Below are positions 35,549 through 44,521 of a DNA stretch of 64,000 nt, piece after piece. Source of the DNA: G958295645 sp965242735 (GTDB taxonomy: Bacteria; Gemmatimonadota; Gemmatimonadetes; Longimicrobiales; Gaopeijiaceae). Every line of letters starts with the position of its first letter. Position 1 is the first letter of the stretch. The stretch lies in NCBI GenBank assembly GCA_965242735.1, contig OZ251497.1:2914001-2978000 (forward strand). Direction: 5' to 3'. Under the pieces are notes generated by a model that was given only the letters and a program-made list of their open reading frames with translations, was not told the DNA's origin and made no database searches. The position numbers were made by a program, and so were the translations under genes.

Positions 35549-36721
35549 CTACCATTTCGTGGCGCGATCGGCGTCGAGCGCGTCCGGCAGTTTGTAGGGA
35601 ATGCCCGCCTTCTCGTACATCGAGCGCTCCAGCAGCGTAACGAAGTTTCTGTTGCGGCGGCGAGCCGAGCCGCCGGGCAGCAAGCGGCTCATGAACGCCC
35701 CGAGGCGATGTTGCCACTTCAGCATGAAGAGAACTCCCGTGGTTCGCTGCGGCGGAAAGCGGAGCTGGTCCGCCATCTCGTCGCCCACGAGCGCGCGCGA
35801 AACGCGATACACGAACTTCGCCATCGCCTGCCGCTTCTCCGGCTCCGTCGCGCCCGTGATCAGCGGCGCCGAGTTGATCAGAGCGTTCGCCATGAGAACA
35901 GCTTCGTCGTCGGGCTCCGGTTCGCACAGGAACCCGATGCGGCAGAGCTCCATTCCTTCGTCGAAGTTGCGAAACAGGATCGTCTCGGGCACGCCGAACA
36001 GCCAAGCCACGTAGCGCCATATTTGAACGAAGCTCTCCGCTTCCTCGTCGCTGACGCGGGCGCCGACGCGGCGAACCTGCTCGACGAGCAACGCGGAGAA
36101 GGCGGCGGACGCGAACGCCATGTGAGCCGCGCTGAGGGGCGCGCCGTCGCGGTCTTCGTCCCATTCGCCCGGCTGGCGCAGCAACCGCCGAATCTGAGCA
36201 TGCACGAGCCGAATGCGAACGGAGAGCTTCCAGCCGTCGCCGCGCCGCTCCAGGCCGCCCGGCAAGCAGATCTCGATCAGGTGACGGTTGTTCTGCTGAA
36301 GGCGCCGCACGCCGTAGTCGGTGAGTCTGCCCGTCCTGAAGAAGGACTTGCTGATCAGCGTGGAGAATCCGCTGACCAGCACGCCCGTGACGTGCACGGC
36401 GATGAACAAGTCCGAGTTCTGATGATAGGCGCGCATTCCGGGCGCCAAGGACGGCAAGTCCAGCCACGGCGGCGGCGCCGACGTCTTGGCGAAGAACTCC
36501 TGGACCTCGGCCGGAGCGCCGGAGAGCACGTCGTCGCGTTGCTCCATGCCCGCCGCGATCACGCGGTGCGCCTCTTGTTGGCCGAAGGGGGCCAGCGCCT
36601 CCACGGCGGCGTCGGCCAAGGGATCGTCCATGAAGGCGTGACGGACATAGTTGTCGGCCAACGGCCCGTTCAGGACGCGGGCCTTGCGGTATCCCGGCTC
36701 GTAGGCCGCAGGCATGCGCAT
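35549..36721 (-). CDS. oxygenase MpaB family protein (DUF2236)
   Basis: A 390-residue member of the DUF2236/MpaB family, related to the haem-dependent latex-clearing protein and to mycophenolic-acid MpaB'. The signature RIRLVHAQIRRLL contains the histidine that binds haem in characterised relatives; other family segments are HVTGVLVSGFSTLI, AFSALLVEQVRRVG and WRYVAWLFGVPETI. It begins 17 bases after the sulfotransferase gene. It may oxidise a lipid or isoprenoid; the substrate is unknown. Confidence 0.85.
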   Translation of the reverse strand: MRMPAAYEPGYRKARVLNGPLADNYVRHAFMDDPLADAAVEALAPFGQQEAHRVIAAGMEQRDDVLSGAPAEVQEFFAKTSAPPPWLDLPSLAPGMRAYHQNSDLFIAVHVTGVLVSGFSTLISKSFFRTGRLTDYGVRRLQQNNRHLIEICLPGGLERRGDGWKLSVRIRLVHAQIRRLLRQPGEWDEDRDGAPLSAAHMAFASAAFSALLVEQVRRVGARVSDEEAESFVQIWRYVAWLFGVPETILFRNFDEGMELCRIGFLCEPEPDDEAVLMANALINSAPLITGATEPEKRQAMAKFVYRVSRALVGDEMADQLRFPPQRTTGVLFMLKWQHRLGAFMSRLLPGGSARRRNRNFVTLLERSMYEKAGIPYKLPDALDADRATKW

Positions 36722-36738
36722 GGTTGGCCCCTCCGAGC

Positions 36739-37788
36739 TCACAGCGGATAACCCAGGATCTGCAGTCCTGGACGGCAGGCTTGGACCAGCTCCGCCTGCT
36801 CCGCCGGGTCCAGATCGCCGAACCGGGAGACCGTGGGCCGGGGAATCGCGGACGCGGCGCGCACCCATTCGTCGTCCTCCAGCTCCGGGGCCACGAAGCG
36901 GATCAGCCGGCGGATCTGCGCCTCCGGCTCCGCCTGCACGTCCTCCATCTTGACGTTCAGCAGCATTTCGGAGGGCACGTCCGCCAGCGCCCAGCGGCTG
37001 CGCTCGACCATCGCGCTCCAGAAGCGGCCGTAGTCGCCGAGCGTCAGCTTGCCGTAGGGCAGCCGCTTGGGCGGGACGAACGTGCCGCCGAGCCACTCCA
37101 TCCAAGGGCTGACGCGGTTCCACTGGCGGCTCGTCGCGATCAAGCGCGCGGCGTCGATCCCCGTCGCCCGCACTGCGCGAGTCGTGGCCACCAGCGTGGA
37201 GAAGACGTAGTGGTTGCGCATCGAAAGCGCCGTGTCGCGCCCGTCCCGGTAGATGTGGACGACGCGAGCGTCCGGATAGTCGCGCAAGAGCCGCGACGCC
37301 AGCAGCAGCGACGCCCCGGACCGCTCCACCCACACGTCGCGCTCGAATCGTCGGCACAGCCATTCGAAGAGTTCGCGGAAGTGCTCGCTGGGACGCCGCC
37401 GAGGCCATGCCGGCACGACCCGCGCCAATTCGTCGAAGAGCGCGTCGCACTCGTCCGTCAGGTGAGGCAAAGTGGTGACGGCCAGCGGCGGCACGTCGCT
37501 GCGCGTCCAGCGCGCCCCGGGCGATCCGAAGGGATACAGCACTTCCTTGTAGCCGACCTGCAAGCCCTCGTGGAGCCACTTCGACTGTCGGCTGAAGGCC
37601 CGCCACATGTGCATGCCGCTGCACCGTCGGCGGCGAAACGGCCCCTGTCCCACGGTCGTGAACGTCTCCGACAAGCTGAGCACGCGCGGATGCGTGCTGA
37701 AGATGTCGGAAAGCATGGTGGAGCCGCATCGCCCCGTGCTCAGCACCAAGACCGGCGGGATGTTGTTCAACGCGGGGCCTCCTTGCAT
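36739..37788 (-). CDS. sulfotransferase family protein
   Basis: A 349-residue PAPS-dependent sulfotransferase. The 5'-phosphosulfate loop is VLVLSTGRCGSTMLSDIF (residues 13-30) and the 3'-phosphate binding segment is RVVHIYRDGRDTALSMRNH. Acceptor unknown. It is co-directional with the restriction pair upstream (15-base gap) and the MpaB gene downstream. A sulfotransferase next to a lipid-type oxygenase suggests a small tailoring cluster, but that is inference. Confidence 0.85.
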   Translation of the reverse strand: MQGGPALNNIPPVLVLSTGRCGSTMLSDIFSTHPRVLSLSETFTTVGQGPFRRRRCSGMHMWRAFSRQSKWLHEGLQVGYKEVLYPFGSPGARWTRSDVPPLAVTTLPHLTDECDALFDELARVVPAWPRRRPSEHFRELFEWLCRRFERDVWVERSGASLLLASRLLRDYPDARVVHIYRDGRDTALSMRNHYVFSTLVATTRAVRATGIDAARLIATSRQWNRVSPWMEWLGGTFVPPKRLPYGKLTLGDYGRFWSAMVERSRWALADVPSEMLLNVKMEDVQAEPEAQIRRLIRFVAPELEDDEWVRAASAIPRPTVSRFGDLDPAEQAELVQACRPGLQILGYPL

Positions 37789-37803
37789 GACATCTCGCCG
37801 ATT

Positions 37804-38715
37804 CTACTCCGCCGGCGTCACGGCGAGGTGGGCAATCTCCCTGGCGTGCTGCACCGCCTGTTCCACGCGCTGGCCGGAATCCCCCCACGCCTGCACGAGG
37901 TCCCGTGACAGCTTCTCCAGTGCGCGGTCAATGTCCGCCTCCGCAGCCGATTCGGTAAAAAGCTTGAAGAATTGACGCCAATGCCGAGCGGGAATTCCAG
38001 ACAAGAGCCGGTTGCCGGCGGCGCAAATGAAGCCGTCCATGAGGCCGGATCGAGCGATGCGCCCGAAGTTCCGACCAGAGTCGTCCGTCGCCTGATCAGT
38101 TATCTCGTCAGCCTTGGAGGGATAAGGAGCGACCCCATCCGCCAACTTGATCGACGCCGATCCTCGGTGCGTCATCTCATGTTGCCAATGATGATTGCGA
38201 TATGCGGCCACGTACCGGGCAAGCTCCACAAAGGGATCACTCAAGCGAGGCACGCCCGAGATGACTTCACTGAGAAACCACGGATAGACGACAAAAAGAT
38301 CGGCATCGGCACAAGCCTGGGGCGTAGTCAAGAACCGGAAACTCGGTTCTTCTTCCTTGGCGAGCAAGTACCAGCCCTTGAGTTCAATGCCGAGAAGCAC
38401 GTCCATGGCGTCTGCGGAACTCTGAAGCCGGACGTCCGGAAACGTCTGTGGCTGTCGCACGAACGAATACTTGAAGTAGTGATCGTCGGGATCCCAAAGT
38501 CGTCGCAATCTGTTGAGCGTATTGACGACGCCCTCTTCTATTGCTGCTCCAAGCAATGCGTTCAAGCTGAACAAGTCGGTGGTCTGGACGCCCCGAATGA
38601 CCACGTCGGACCTGAATGTACCTGGCACGGCGAAGACCACTTCTCGTACTCGTTCGTAGAGCTTGTAATGCTCCCAAGACTCCGAAGGTTGCTTCCTGGA
38701 TGGAGCGACGGTCAT
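37804..38715 (-). CDS. type II restriction endonuclease, PD-(D/E)XK type (predicted)
   Basis: A 303-residue protein with MDVLLGIELKGWYLL near residue 110, a D-x6-ExK arrangement that fits a PD-(D/E)XK nuclease core. It starts 10 bases after the stop of a DNA methyltransferase gene, the standard arrangement of a type II restriction-modification pair. Start ATG 38715; codons further upstream lie inside the methylase. The recognition site cannot be read from the sequence. Composition is less GC-rich than the neighbours, consistent with transfer. Confidence 0.75.
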   Translation of the reverse strand: MTVAPSRKQPSESWEHYKLYERVREVVFAVPGTFRSDVVIRGVQTTDLFSLNALLGAAIEEGVVNTLNRLRRLWDPDDHYFKYSFVRQPQTFPDVRLQSSADAMDVLLGIELKGWYLLAKEEEPSFRFLTTPQACADADLFVVYPWFLSEVISGVPRLSDPFVELARYVAAYRNHHWQHEMTHRGSASIKLADGVAPYPSKADEITDQATDDSGRNFGRIARSGLMDGFICAAGNRLLSGIPARHWRQFFKLFTESAAEADIDRALEKLSRDLVQAWGDSGQRVEQAVQHAREIAHLAVTPAE

Positions 38716-38725
38716 GCGACGCGGC

Positions 38726-39790
38726 TCAAAGGAGGCGAAGCTTCTGTTGGCGAAGGCGCTGGACAGCCGCAGCGTAGTATTCGGGCAACAACTCGGCCGA
38801 GTAGCATTTCCTGTCAATGTCCGCGCAGACCACCGCAGCCGTGCAGAGTCCGCCGAACGGCTCCCAAACCACGTCGCCGGCCTCCGACGTGGCGTCAATG
38901 ATGCTCCACGTCAGTTGCTTGGGCTTCTGGTTGGCGTGAATGAACTTGCCCGAGCCGTCGGCCCGCCGAACGCGCTCGTCTCCTCGCACGGCAGGGCAGG
39001 ACCACACGTTCGTGACTCCAAGTCGGAGCCTGAACTTCGACCTCATGCGCGACCAGGCTGGGGCCGTCAAAGAACGTTGCCCGTCCAACGAAAAGTAGGG
39101 CCGGCCGTCGGGATGCCCGTACGCATTGGCGAAACTGGCCAGGCGCTCGAATGCGTCCGGCGGCGGAAAATACCACATGTGATCCTTGGTCAGGTACTTG
39201 CGCGTGGCGGCGTTTCTGACGCCACAGGCCTCGTTGGACTTGCTGAGCGGAAGGCCAGACCGTTCCCATTCCCACCGCAGCCAGTCCTTGATGCTCAACT
39301 CTCGCCCGCCGACGCTAAAAACCGGCTTCTTGACGTATTGCGCGCATACTTCCGTGACGACGGGGAAACGGCGGAGAGTCTTCGAGTTGGTGTTCCCCGA
39401 GACGTGCGCGATGCCCTTGTCCCAGATGTTGCAGCCGACGTATTCCCATCCGTGGTCCAACAGCAACGGATGCACCGTGGCCCATCCGACTTCCGTGTTC
39501 CAGAACCAGAGCGTGGTCTCGCCCGTGGCAGCTCTGGTCCACTGCTCCACATGCGGCCGGTACCACTCGACCAAGCCGTCCGGCGTGGGCGTGTCGCCGG
39601 GAAAGCCCGAGACGCCGTAGGCACCGTCCGAGACGATGACGGTGGGCGGGGGCCAGTCGCCATAAAAGCCGAGCGCGTCCCCGAGAAAGACGGTCGAGCC
39701 GGCGCGCTGGGCGAAGCGACGCTGGCGATCGGAAGGCGCGCCGGGCGACCGACGCGACGGAAGCGAGAGCGGCGCGGAGTGGGCAGGCAT
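38726..39790 (-). CDS. type II DNA methyltransferase (beta class)
   Basis: A 354-residue modification enzyme that protects the host from the adjacent nuclease. The AdoMet motif is VWEPFGGLCTAAVVC near residue 312, close to the C-terminus. The catalytic motif IV position is occupied by VSDGAYGVSGFPGD near residue 53, a DGxYG variant rather than the usual (D/N/S)PP(Y/F). FWNTEVGWATVHPLL and NIWDKGIAHVSGN are further conserved-looking blocks. The ATG at 39790 lies 10 bases downstream of an inverted repeat that could control its expression. Confidence 0.85.
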   Translation of the reverse strand: MPAHSAPLSLPSRRSPGAPSDRQRRFAQRAGSTVFLGDALGFYGDWPPPTVIVSDGAYGVSGFPGDTPTPDGLVEWYRPHVEQWTRAATGETTLWFWNTEVGWATVHPLLLDHGWEYVGCNIWDKGIAHVSGNTNSKTLRRFPVVTEVCAQYVKKPVFSVGGRELSIKDWLRWEWERSGLPLSKSNEACGVRNAATRKYLTKDHMWYFPPPDAFERLASFANAYGHPDGRPYFSLDGQRSLTAPAWSRMRSKFRLRLGVTNVWSCPAVRGDERVRRADGSGKFIHANQKPKQLTWSIIDATSEAGDVVWEPFGGLCTAAVVCADIDRKCYSAELLPEYYAAAVQRLRQQKLRLL

Positions 39791-39799
39791 GGCACCGAC

Positions 39800-39855
39800 A
39801 ATCTGCGCACCGCAGATGTCGGCGTCAAGGCGCCGCGAGCGTCAAGGTGTCGCGA
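39800..39855 (-). promoter_or_regulatory. operator-like promoter region of the restriction-modification operon
   Basis: A perfect 7-bp inverted repeat ATCTGCG-CAC-CGCAGAT occupies 39801-39817. Just upstream, a 17-bp unit GCGTCAAGGCGCCGCGA is repeated in tandem with two changes (39822-39838, 39839-39855). On the minus strand TTGACG (39823-39828) and CAGATT (39800-39805) are 17 bases apart, so the -10 box falls inside the inverted repeat. This looks like an autoregulated restriction-modification promoter; no separate controller gene is visible. Confidence 0.5.
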
Positions 39856-40044
39856 GGGTTGCGGATTGGCGTGGGGGCCGGTCCATTGAATGAGGACACG
39901 ACTTCGTTCCGCCGGGGCCGAGCCTCCGCCAGGGCGTCGGCAGGGCGTTCAACCGTGGCTGCGAGTCGGCCCCGCGACTCCGTGCCGTCGGCCAACCCCT
40001 TCCCATCCGCCCATTTCTTCGCCCGGACACAGGAGATGCCCTCC

Positions 40045-41730
40045 GTGACGCGATTCGTCCGCTTCTTGCCCATGGCGTTCGTTCTGCTGGCTCCGGCGAC
40101 GCAGCCCGCGTCGGCGTCGGCGCCACTGGCCCACGGACGCTCCGGAGCGGTGCCCGTCCCGGCCCGCGCGTTCTCCGGGGCGGTCCCGGCCATGGCCGTC
40201 CAGGAGTACGACGTCCTCATCGCCGGGGGGACGGTCGTGGACGGGACCGGCGCCGCGCGCTTCCGGGCCGACGTGGCCGTCGCCGACGGGCGGATCGCCG
40301 CCGTGTCGCGGGAGCCCATCGACCCGTCGCGGGCCCAGCTCGTGGTGGACGCCGCCGGGCGGATCGTGTCGCCGGGATTCATCGACAACCACGCCCACGT
40401 TCAGCAGACCATCGCCCAGTACCCGCTGGCCGAGAACTTCCTTCGGCAGGGGATCACGACCCTGATCGCTTCCTTGCATTCGGGCGACCAGCCCTGGCCG
40501 CTGGAGGAGTTCGCCTCGGGGCTGGAGACGGCGCCCAACGTCGGCTTCTTCGCCGGCCATTCATGGACGCGCAAGCGGGTCATGGGAATGGACGACCGGG
40601 CGCCGACTCCGGCCGAGATGGAGCAAATGAAGGCGCTGGTCGACCAGTCGATGCGCGAAGGCGCCCTCGGGCTCTCGACCGGCTTGCTGTACGTGCCCGC
40701 CAACTTCGCTGAGACCGAGGAGATCGTCGAGCTGGCCAAGGTCGCGGCGGCCCACGGCGGCATCTACGTGAGCCACATGCGCAACGAAGCCAGCGGCCTC
40801 TTGGAGTCCGTGGCGGAGGTGATTCGCATCGCGGACGAAGCCGGCATTCCCGCGCAGATCAACCATCACAAGGCGGCGGGCGCAGCCCAGTGGGGCTGGA
40901 GCGAGCACACACTAGCCATGATCGATTCGGCCAACGCGGCCGGCCTCTCCGTCGTGCACGACCTCTATCCCTACGCGGCGTCCAGCACCGGCTCGTCGAT
41001 CCTGTTCCCGCAGTGGGCGCTGGCGGGCGGCCCGGAAGCGTTCGCCGAGCGCGTCGCCGACCCCGAGACGCGCGCCCGCATGGAAGCGGACATGCGCCGG
41101 ATATTCACCACCGACCGCACCGGCGGCGACATCTCCCGCATTCAGTTCCGCGTGCTGCGCTCCGACGAGACCTACAACGGCAAGACCCTGGCCGACTACG
41201 CCGCCGACCGCGGCCTCCCCAACGATCTCGACACGGGCATCCAGTTGGCCATCGAGCTTCAGCTGGCAGGCGGCTTCAGCGCCATCTACCACGCGATGGA
41301 CGAAGCCGACGTCGTCCGCATCATGCAGCACCCCCTGGCCATGATCGAGACCGACGGCGACGCCGTGGGCTACGGAATAGGCTATCCGCATCCGCGCAGC
41401 TACGGCGCCTTCCCGCGCGTGCTCGCTCGCTATGTGCGCGAACTCGGCGTGCTGACCCTGGAAGAGGCCGTTCGAAAGATGACGTCCATGCCCGCCCAAT
41501 GGCTCGGCCGCACCGACATGGGCGTTCTCGCCGAAGGAATGCGCGCCGACGTGGCCGTATTCGATCCCGAGACCGTCGCCGACCGCGCCACCTACGCCGA
41601 CCCGCACCAGTACAGCGTCGGCATCACCGACCTGCTCGTCAACGGCGTGCCCGTGATTCTGCGCGGCGGCCTCACGGGAGAAAAGCCCGGCCGCTGGATT
41701 CGCGGGCCGGTACGCCGACCGGCCAGCTAG
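40045..41730 (+). CDS. secreted N-acyl-D-amino-acid deacylase (D-aminoacylase family)
   Basis: Amidohydrolase that removes acyl groups from N-acyl-D-amino acids. The metal motif GFIDNHAHV, the EGALGLSTGLLYVPA block, YVSHMRNEA, QINHHKAAG, HDLYPYAAS and MIETDGDAVGYG follow the order of this family. A signal peptide (FVLLAPATQPASASA) suggests export. AGGAG at 40031-40035 is 9 bases from the GTG at 40045 but abuts the ATG at 40036, so the GTG is the better start. First gene of a four-gene operon; the next gene begins two bases after its stop. Confidence 0.88.
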   Translation: MTRFVRFLPMAFVLLAPATQPASASAPLAHGRSGAVPVPARAFSGAVPAMAVQEYDVLIAGGTVVDGTGAARFRADVAVADGRIAAVSREPIDPSRAQLVVDAAGRIVSPGFIDNHAHVQQTIAQYPLAENFLRQGITTLIASLHSGDQPWPLEEFASGLETAPNVGFFAGHSWTRKRVMGMDDRAPTPAEMEQMKALVDQSMREGALGLSTGLLYVPANFAETEEIVELAKVAAAHGGIYVSHMRNEASGLLESVAEVIRIADEAGIPAQINHHKAAGAAQWGWSEHTLAMIDSANAAGLSVVHDLYPYAASSTGSSILFPQWALAGGPEAFAERVADPETRARMEADMRRIFTTDRTGGDISRIQFRVLRSDETYNGKTLADYAADRGLPNDLDTGIQLAIELQLAGGFSAIYHAMDEADVVRIMQHPLAMIETDGDAVGYGIGYPHPRSYGAFPRVLARYVRELGVLTLEEAVRKMTSMPAQWLGRTDMGVLAEGMRADVAVFDPETVADRATYADPHQYSVGITDLLVNGVPVILRGGLTGEKPGRWIRGPVRRPAS

Positions 41731-41732
41731 GC

Positions 41733-42173
41733 ATGCGAAGCGAAGCCGACAACGGAAGCGCACCCGGCGAGGCCCGCTGGCGCTACCGGCTTGCCAGTTT
41801 CTCGCGGGCGTACAGCCGGTTGCGCGAAGCGCTGGAGGGCGATGTGGAGGCTCTAAGCCCCCTGGAACTGGAGGGACTGGTGCAGCGCTTCGAGTACACG
41901 TTCGAGCTGGGCTGGAAGCTTCTCAAGGACCGCCTGGAGCACGATGGAGCGTTGCTTCCCACCGTTACCCCGCGGGCTGTGGTTCGAGCCGCCTACGAGG
42001 CCCGGCTCATCGAAGACGGCGAAGCGTGGATGGACATGCTGACAGATCGCAACCGGACGTCGCACATGTACGACGAAGACGTGGTCTCGGAAGTAGTCGA
42101 GAGCATCAAGGATCGCTACATGACGCTGTTCGGCCGTCTGCACGATCAAGCGCTCCGAGACGATCCGCAGTGA
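41733..42173 (+). CDS. HEPN-type toxin (HI0074 / nucleotidyltransferase-substrate-binding family)
   Basis: A 146-residue helical protein of the HI0074 family. RNRTSHMY near residue 107 is a full RX4HXY motif, the RNase active site and AMPylation target of HEPN toxins. Family-like sequence includes ALEGLVQ-type helix LELEGLVQRFEYTFELGWK. It is followed, with a GTGA overlap, by an MNT nucleotidyltransferase, the usual antitoxin. It lies inside a metabolic operon between a deacylase and an aminotransferase gene, an unusual place for a toxin-antitoxin pair. Confidence 0.85.
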   Translation: MRSEADNGSAPGEARWRYRLASFSRAYSRLREALEGDVEALSPLELEGLVQRFEYTFELGWKLLKDRLEHDGALLPTVTPRAVVRAAYEARLIEDGEAWMDMLTDRNRTSHMYDEDVVSEVVESIKDRYMTLFGRLHDQALRDDPQ

Positions 42174-42499
42174 GCGTGCCCGACTTGGATGTTGCCACGT
42201 TGCGCACCTTGGCGCAGGTATTTTCTTCGTATCCGGAACTAGAGAAGGTCGTCTTGTTCGGATCGCGCGCCACTGGCCGCGCCCGTCCTTGGTCGGACAT
42301 CGACTTGGCCACGCACGGCATCGGCCACCGCCATCGTCTCGGACGGCTGGATCTCGATCTCGAAGAGACAAACATACCGCAAAGATGCTACGTGGTCGCC
42401 TACGAGGAGATCAGGCACGCCCCCTTCCGAGAGCACGTCGACAACGTGGGCATCGTCGTCTACAGACGCGATTCGCCACGGGCGCAGCCACAGACATGA
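42170..42499 (+). CDS. MNT-type minimal nucleotidyltransferase antitoxin
   Basis: A 109-residue nucleotidyltransferase. LFGSRATGRARPWSDIDLA carries the complete GSX10DXD active site. In characterised HEPN/MNT pairs this enzyme adds AMP to the tyrosine of the toxin's RX4HXY motif and neutralises it. Start GTG at 42170 overlaps the toxin stop. Its own stop overlaps the ATG of the class V aminotransferase (ATGA). Confidence 0.85.
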   Translation: MSVPDLDVATLRTLAQVFSSYPELEKVVLFGSRATGRARPWSDIDLATHGIGHRHRLGRLDLDLEETNIPQRCYVVAYEEIRHAPFREHVDNVGIVVYRRDSPRAQPQT

Positions 42500-43782
42500 C
42501 CGTTCCCACGCGCCGATCGTTTCTGGCGAAGATGACGGCCGTCGCCGCGTTGCCCAAGGCCGTCTCGGGACGGCAGGACCTGCTGGAGCACAGGGTCGGC
42601 CTGCCTGCGCCGGACGGCCCGGCCTCGCCCGAAGACGAGTCGTATTGGGAGCAGGTGCGGGCGCAGTTCGCGTTTCGGGAGGAGCGGGTTCCGATGAACG
42701 CGGCCAACCTGTGTCCGTCGCCGCGGGCGGTCGCGGACAGGGTGGAGGCACTCACGCGGGACATCGACCGGGACTGCTCGTTCCACAACCGGGCCAAATT
42801 CCGCGCGATGCTGGAGGAGTCCAGGGCGCAGGTCGCGGCGCAGTTGGGGGCCGACGCCGACGAGATCGCGCTGGTGCGCAACACGAGCGAGGCCAACAAC
42901 ACGGTCAACGCCGGCGTGCCCCTTTCGCCGGGCGACGAAATCGTCCTGTGGGACCAAAACCATCCGACCAACAACGTCGCGTGGGACGTGAGGGCCGCCC
43001 GCTTCGGCTACTCGGTCAAGCGCGTGTCGGTCCCCGCGCGCCCGTCCGGCCCCGGCGAGCTCGCGGCCCCGTTCGTGGAGGCCCTCTCCGACCGGACACG
43101 GGTCCTCGCGGTCACGCACGTGTCCAACGTCAGCGGCCTCCGCCTGCCCGTGCGCGAGCTGGCCGCCGAGGCCCGGCGCCGGGGCGTCCACTTCCACGTG
43201 GACGGCGCGCAGACCTGGGGCGCGCTGGACGTGAACCTCCGGGAGATGGGCTGCGATTCGTACTCCGCCTCCGCCCACAAGTGGTTCATGGGCCCCAAGG
43301 AGGCCGGGCTTCTCTACGTGCGCGAAGCACGCATCGGGAAGCTGTGGCCCGCCGGCGTGGCCCCGGGCTGGGGCGCCGACGCCGAACCCGACGTGAAGGG
43401 CGCCCGCAAGTTCGAGTCCCTGGGCCAGCGCGACGACGCTTGCCTGGCCGCCGTCGCAACCGCCGCCGCGTTCCATTCCGCCATTGCGCCGCCCGCCGTC
43501 GCCGCCCGAATTGCCCATTTGGCCGCCGTCCTCAAGGAGCATCTAGTGGAAGCCGGGCTGACCCTCGTCACGCCGACGGCGCCCGAGCTGTCCGCCGGCG
43601 TCTGCATTGCCGAAGCGCCCGGCGACGGCCGCACCGCCGCCGACCGACTGTACGAGGAACACGGCATCGCCGGCGCCGCCGCGGGCGGCCTGCGCCTCTG
43701 TCCGCACGTCTACAACACCATGGCCCACGTCCAGCGCGCGGCCGACGGAGCCAAGGCCCTTCGGGACGTGATTCTGGGATAG
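42496..43782 (+). CDS. class V aminotransferase (isopenicillin-N-epimerase / cysteine-desulfurase-like), Tat-exported
   Basis: A 428-residue PLP enzyme. The N-terminus TRRSFLAKMTAVAALPKA is a twin-arginine signal, so the protein is probably exported folded with its cofactor. The PLP-binding lysine lies in SASAHKWFMGPKEAG. VHFHVDGAQTWGALDV and ALVRNTSEANNTVN are class V hallmarks. It is translationally coupled to the MNT gene and shares an operon with the D-aminoacylase, so an amino-acid substrate, possibly D-configured, is plausible but not shown. Confidence 0.85.
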   Translation: MTVPTRRSFLAKMTAVAALPKAVSGRQDLLEHRVGLPAPDGPASPEDESYWEQVRAQFAFREERVPMNAANLCPSPRAVADRVEALTRDIDRDCSFHNRAKFRAMLEESRAQVAAQLGADADEIALVRNTSEANNTVNAGVPLSPGDEIVLWDQNHPTNNVAWDVRAARFGYSVKRVSVPARPSGPGELAAPFVEALSDRTRVLAVTHVSNVSGLRLPVRELAAEARRRGVHFHVDGAQTWGALDVNLREMGCDSYSASAHKWFMGPKEAGLLYVREARIGKLWPAGVAPGWGADAEPDVKGARKFESLGQRDDACLAAVATAAAFHSAIAPPAVAARIAHLAAVLKEHLVEAGLTLVTPTAPELSAGVCIAEAPGDGRTAADRLYEEHGIAGAAAGGLRLCPHVYNTMAHVQRAADGAKALRDVILG

Positions 43783-43854
43783 GAGGGCGACCGGCGGGGC
43801 GCCGCGCCTCCTGTTGTCAGCTCCCGCGTCTGACATATTCTCGGACAGTCGGCG

Positions 43855-44415
43855 TCAGATGACGACGTCGTTCTGCATCGGCACGTCGCTGGCCCAGCGG
43901 GGATTCTTGAGCGGTTTCATCGGCGTTGCACGGGGAATTCGTGGGAGATCTTGTCCGCCAAGTCGGACAGCCTTTCTGGCGGCTTCATCAGTTCCTCCGA
44001 ACCGCGATACGTCTTGATGTCCTCCCACTTCCTCCGATATCCACTCCGGGTACCCTCCAGAGAGCAGGTCCCACTGCGGCTCGGCCTTCACGTGGCCTTC
44101 GTATATCCAGTAGTACTTCCCGTTCCTGGCGCCGATGCTGAACTTGGCCGTGTAGTGGACGCTGTCCACTTCGTGGTGGCAACAGTTGCCCAACCAGTCG
44201 TCGTACATGTACCTGACCCCTCCAAGCTTCGGAATCTCCACGAAATCGGGGTCGCCGATGGCCAAGGGCCAGCCCGGCGGCGCGTTCGGGTCCATGTCGC
44301 CGATGCCGGGCTCGCCGTCGTGGGCCACGTCGACGCTTGCGTCGTCGCATGCCGCCGCCGTCGCAAACAGCAAGACGGCAAGGGCCTTGGCGGCCCGATT
44401 GGCGTCATCAATCAT
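43855..44415 (-). CDS. putative lipoprotein of unknown function
   Basis: A 186-residue protein whose N-terminus (ALAVLLFATAAACDD) looks like a lipoprotein signal with cysteine near residue 24. The mature part has a Cys-Cys pair (LGNCCHHEVDSVHY), an aromatic block YYWIYEGHVKAEPQW and the C-terminal end MQNDVVI. A deleted copy of the same gene lies at 54688-54839. No domain family is recognised. The ATG at 44415 is preferred because it directly precedes the signal sequence. Confidence 0.65.
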   Translation of the reverse strand: MIDDANRAAKALAVLLFATAAACDDASVDVAHDGEPGIGDMDPNAPPGWPLAIGDPDFVEIPKLGGVRYMYDDWLGNCCHHEVDSVHYTAKFSIGARNGKYYWIYEGHVKAEPQWDLLSGGYPEWISEEVGGHQDVSRFGGTDEAARKAVRLGGQDLPRIPRATPMKPLKNPRWASDVPMQNDVVI

Positions 44416-44521
44416 TCGCAATCCTCGTCTTCCGTCGCGCTGGTTGCACGTGCCGCCACCGACCAGAGTCGTTGCCCGCAAGAGCAACAACGCGTCTGTG
44501 TCACCAGCATCTTCCGTCGTG

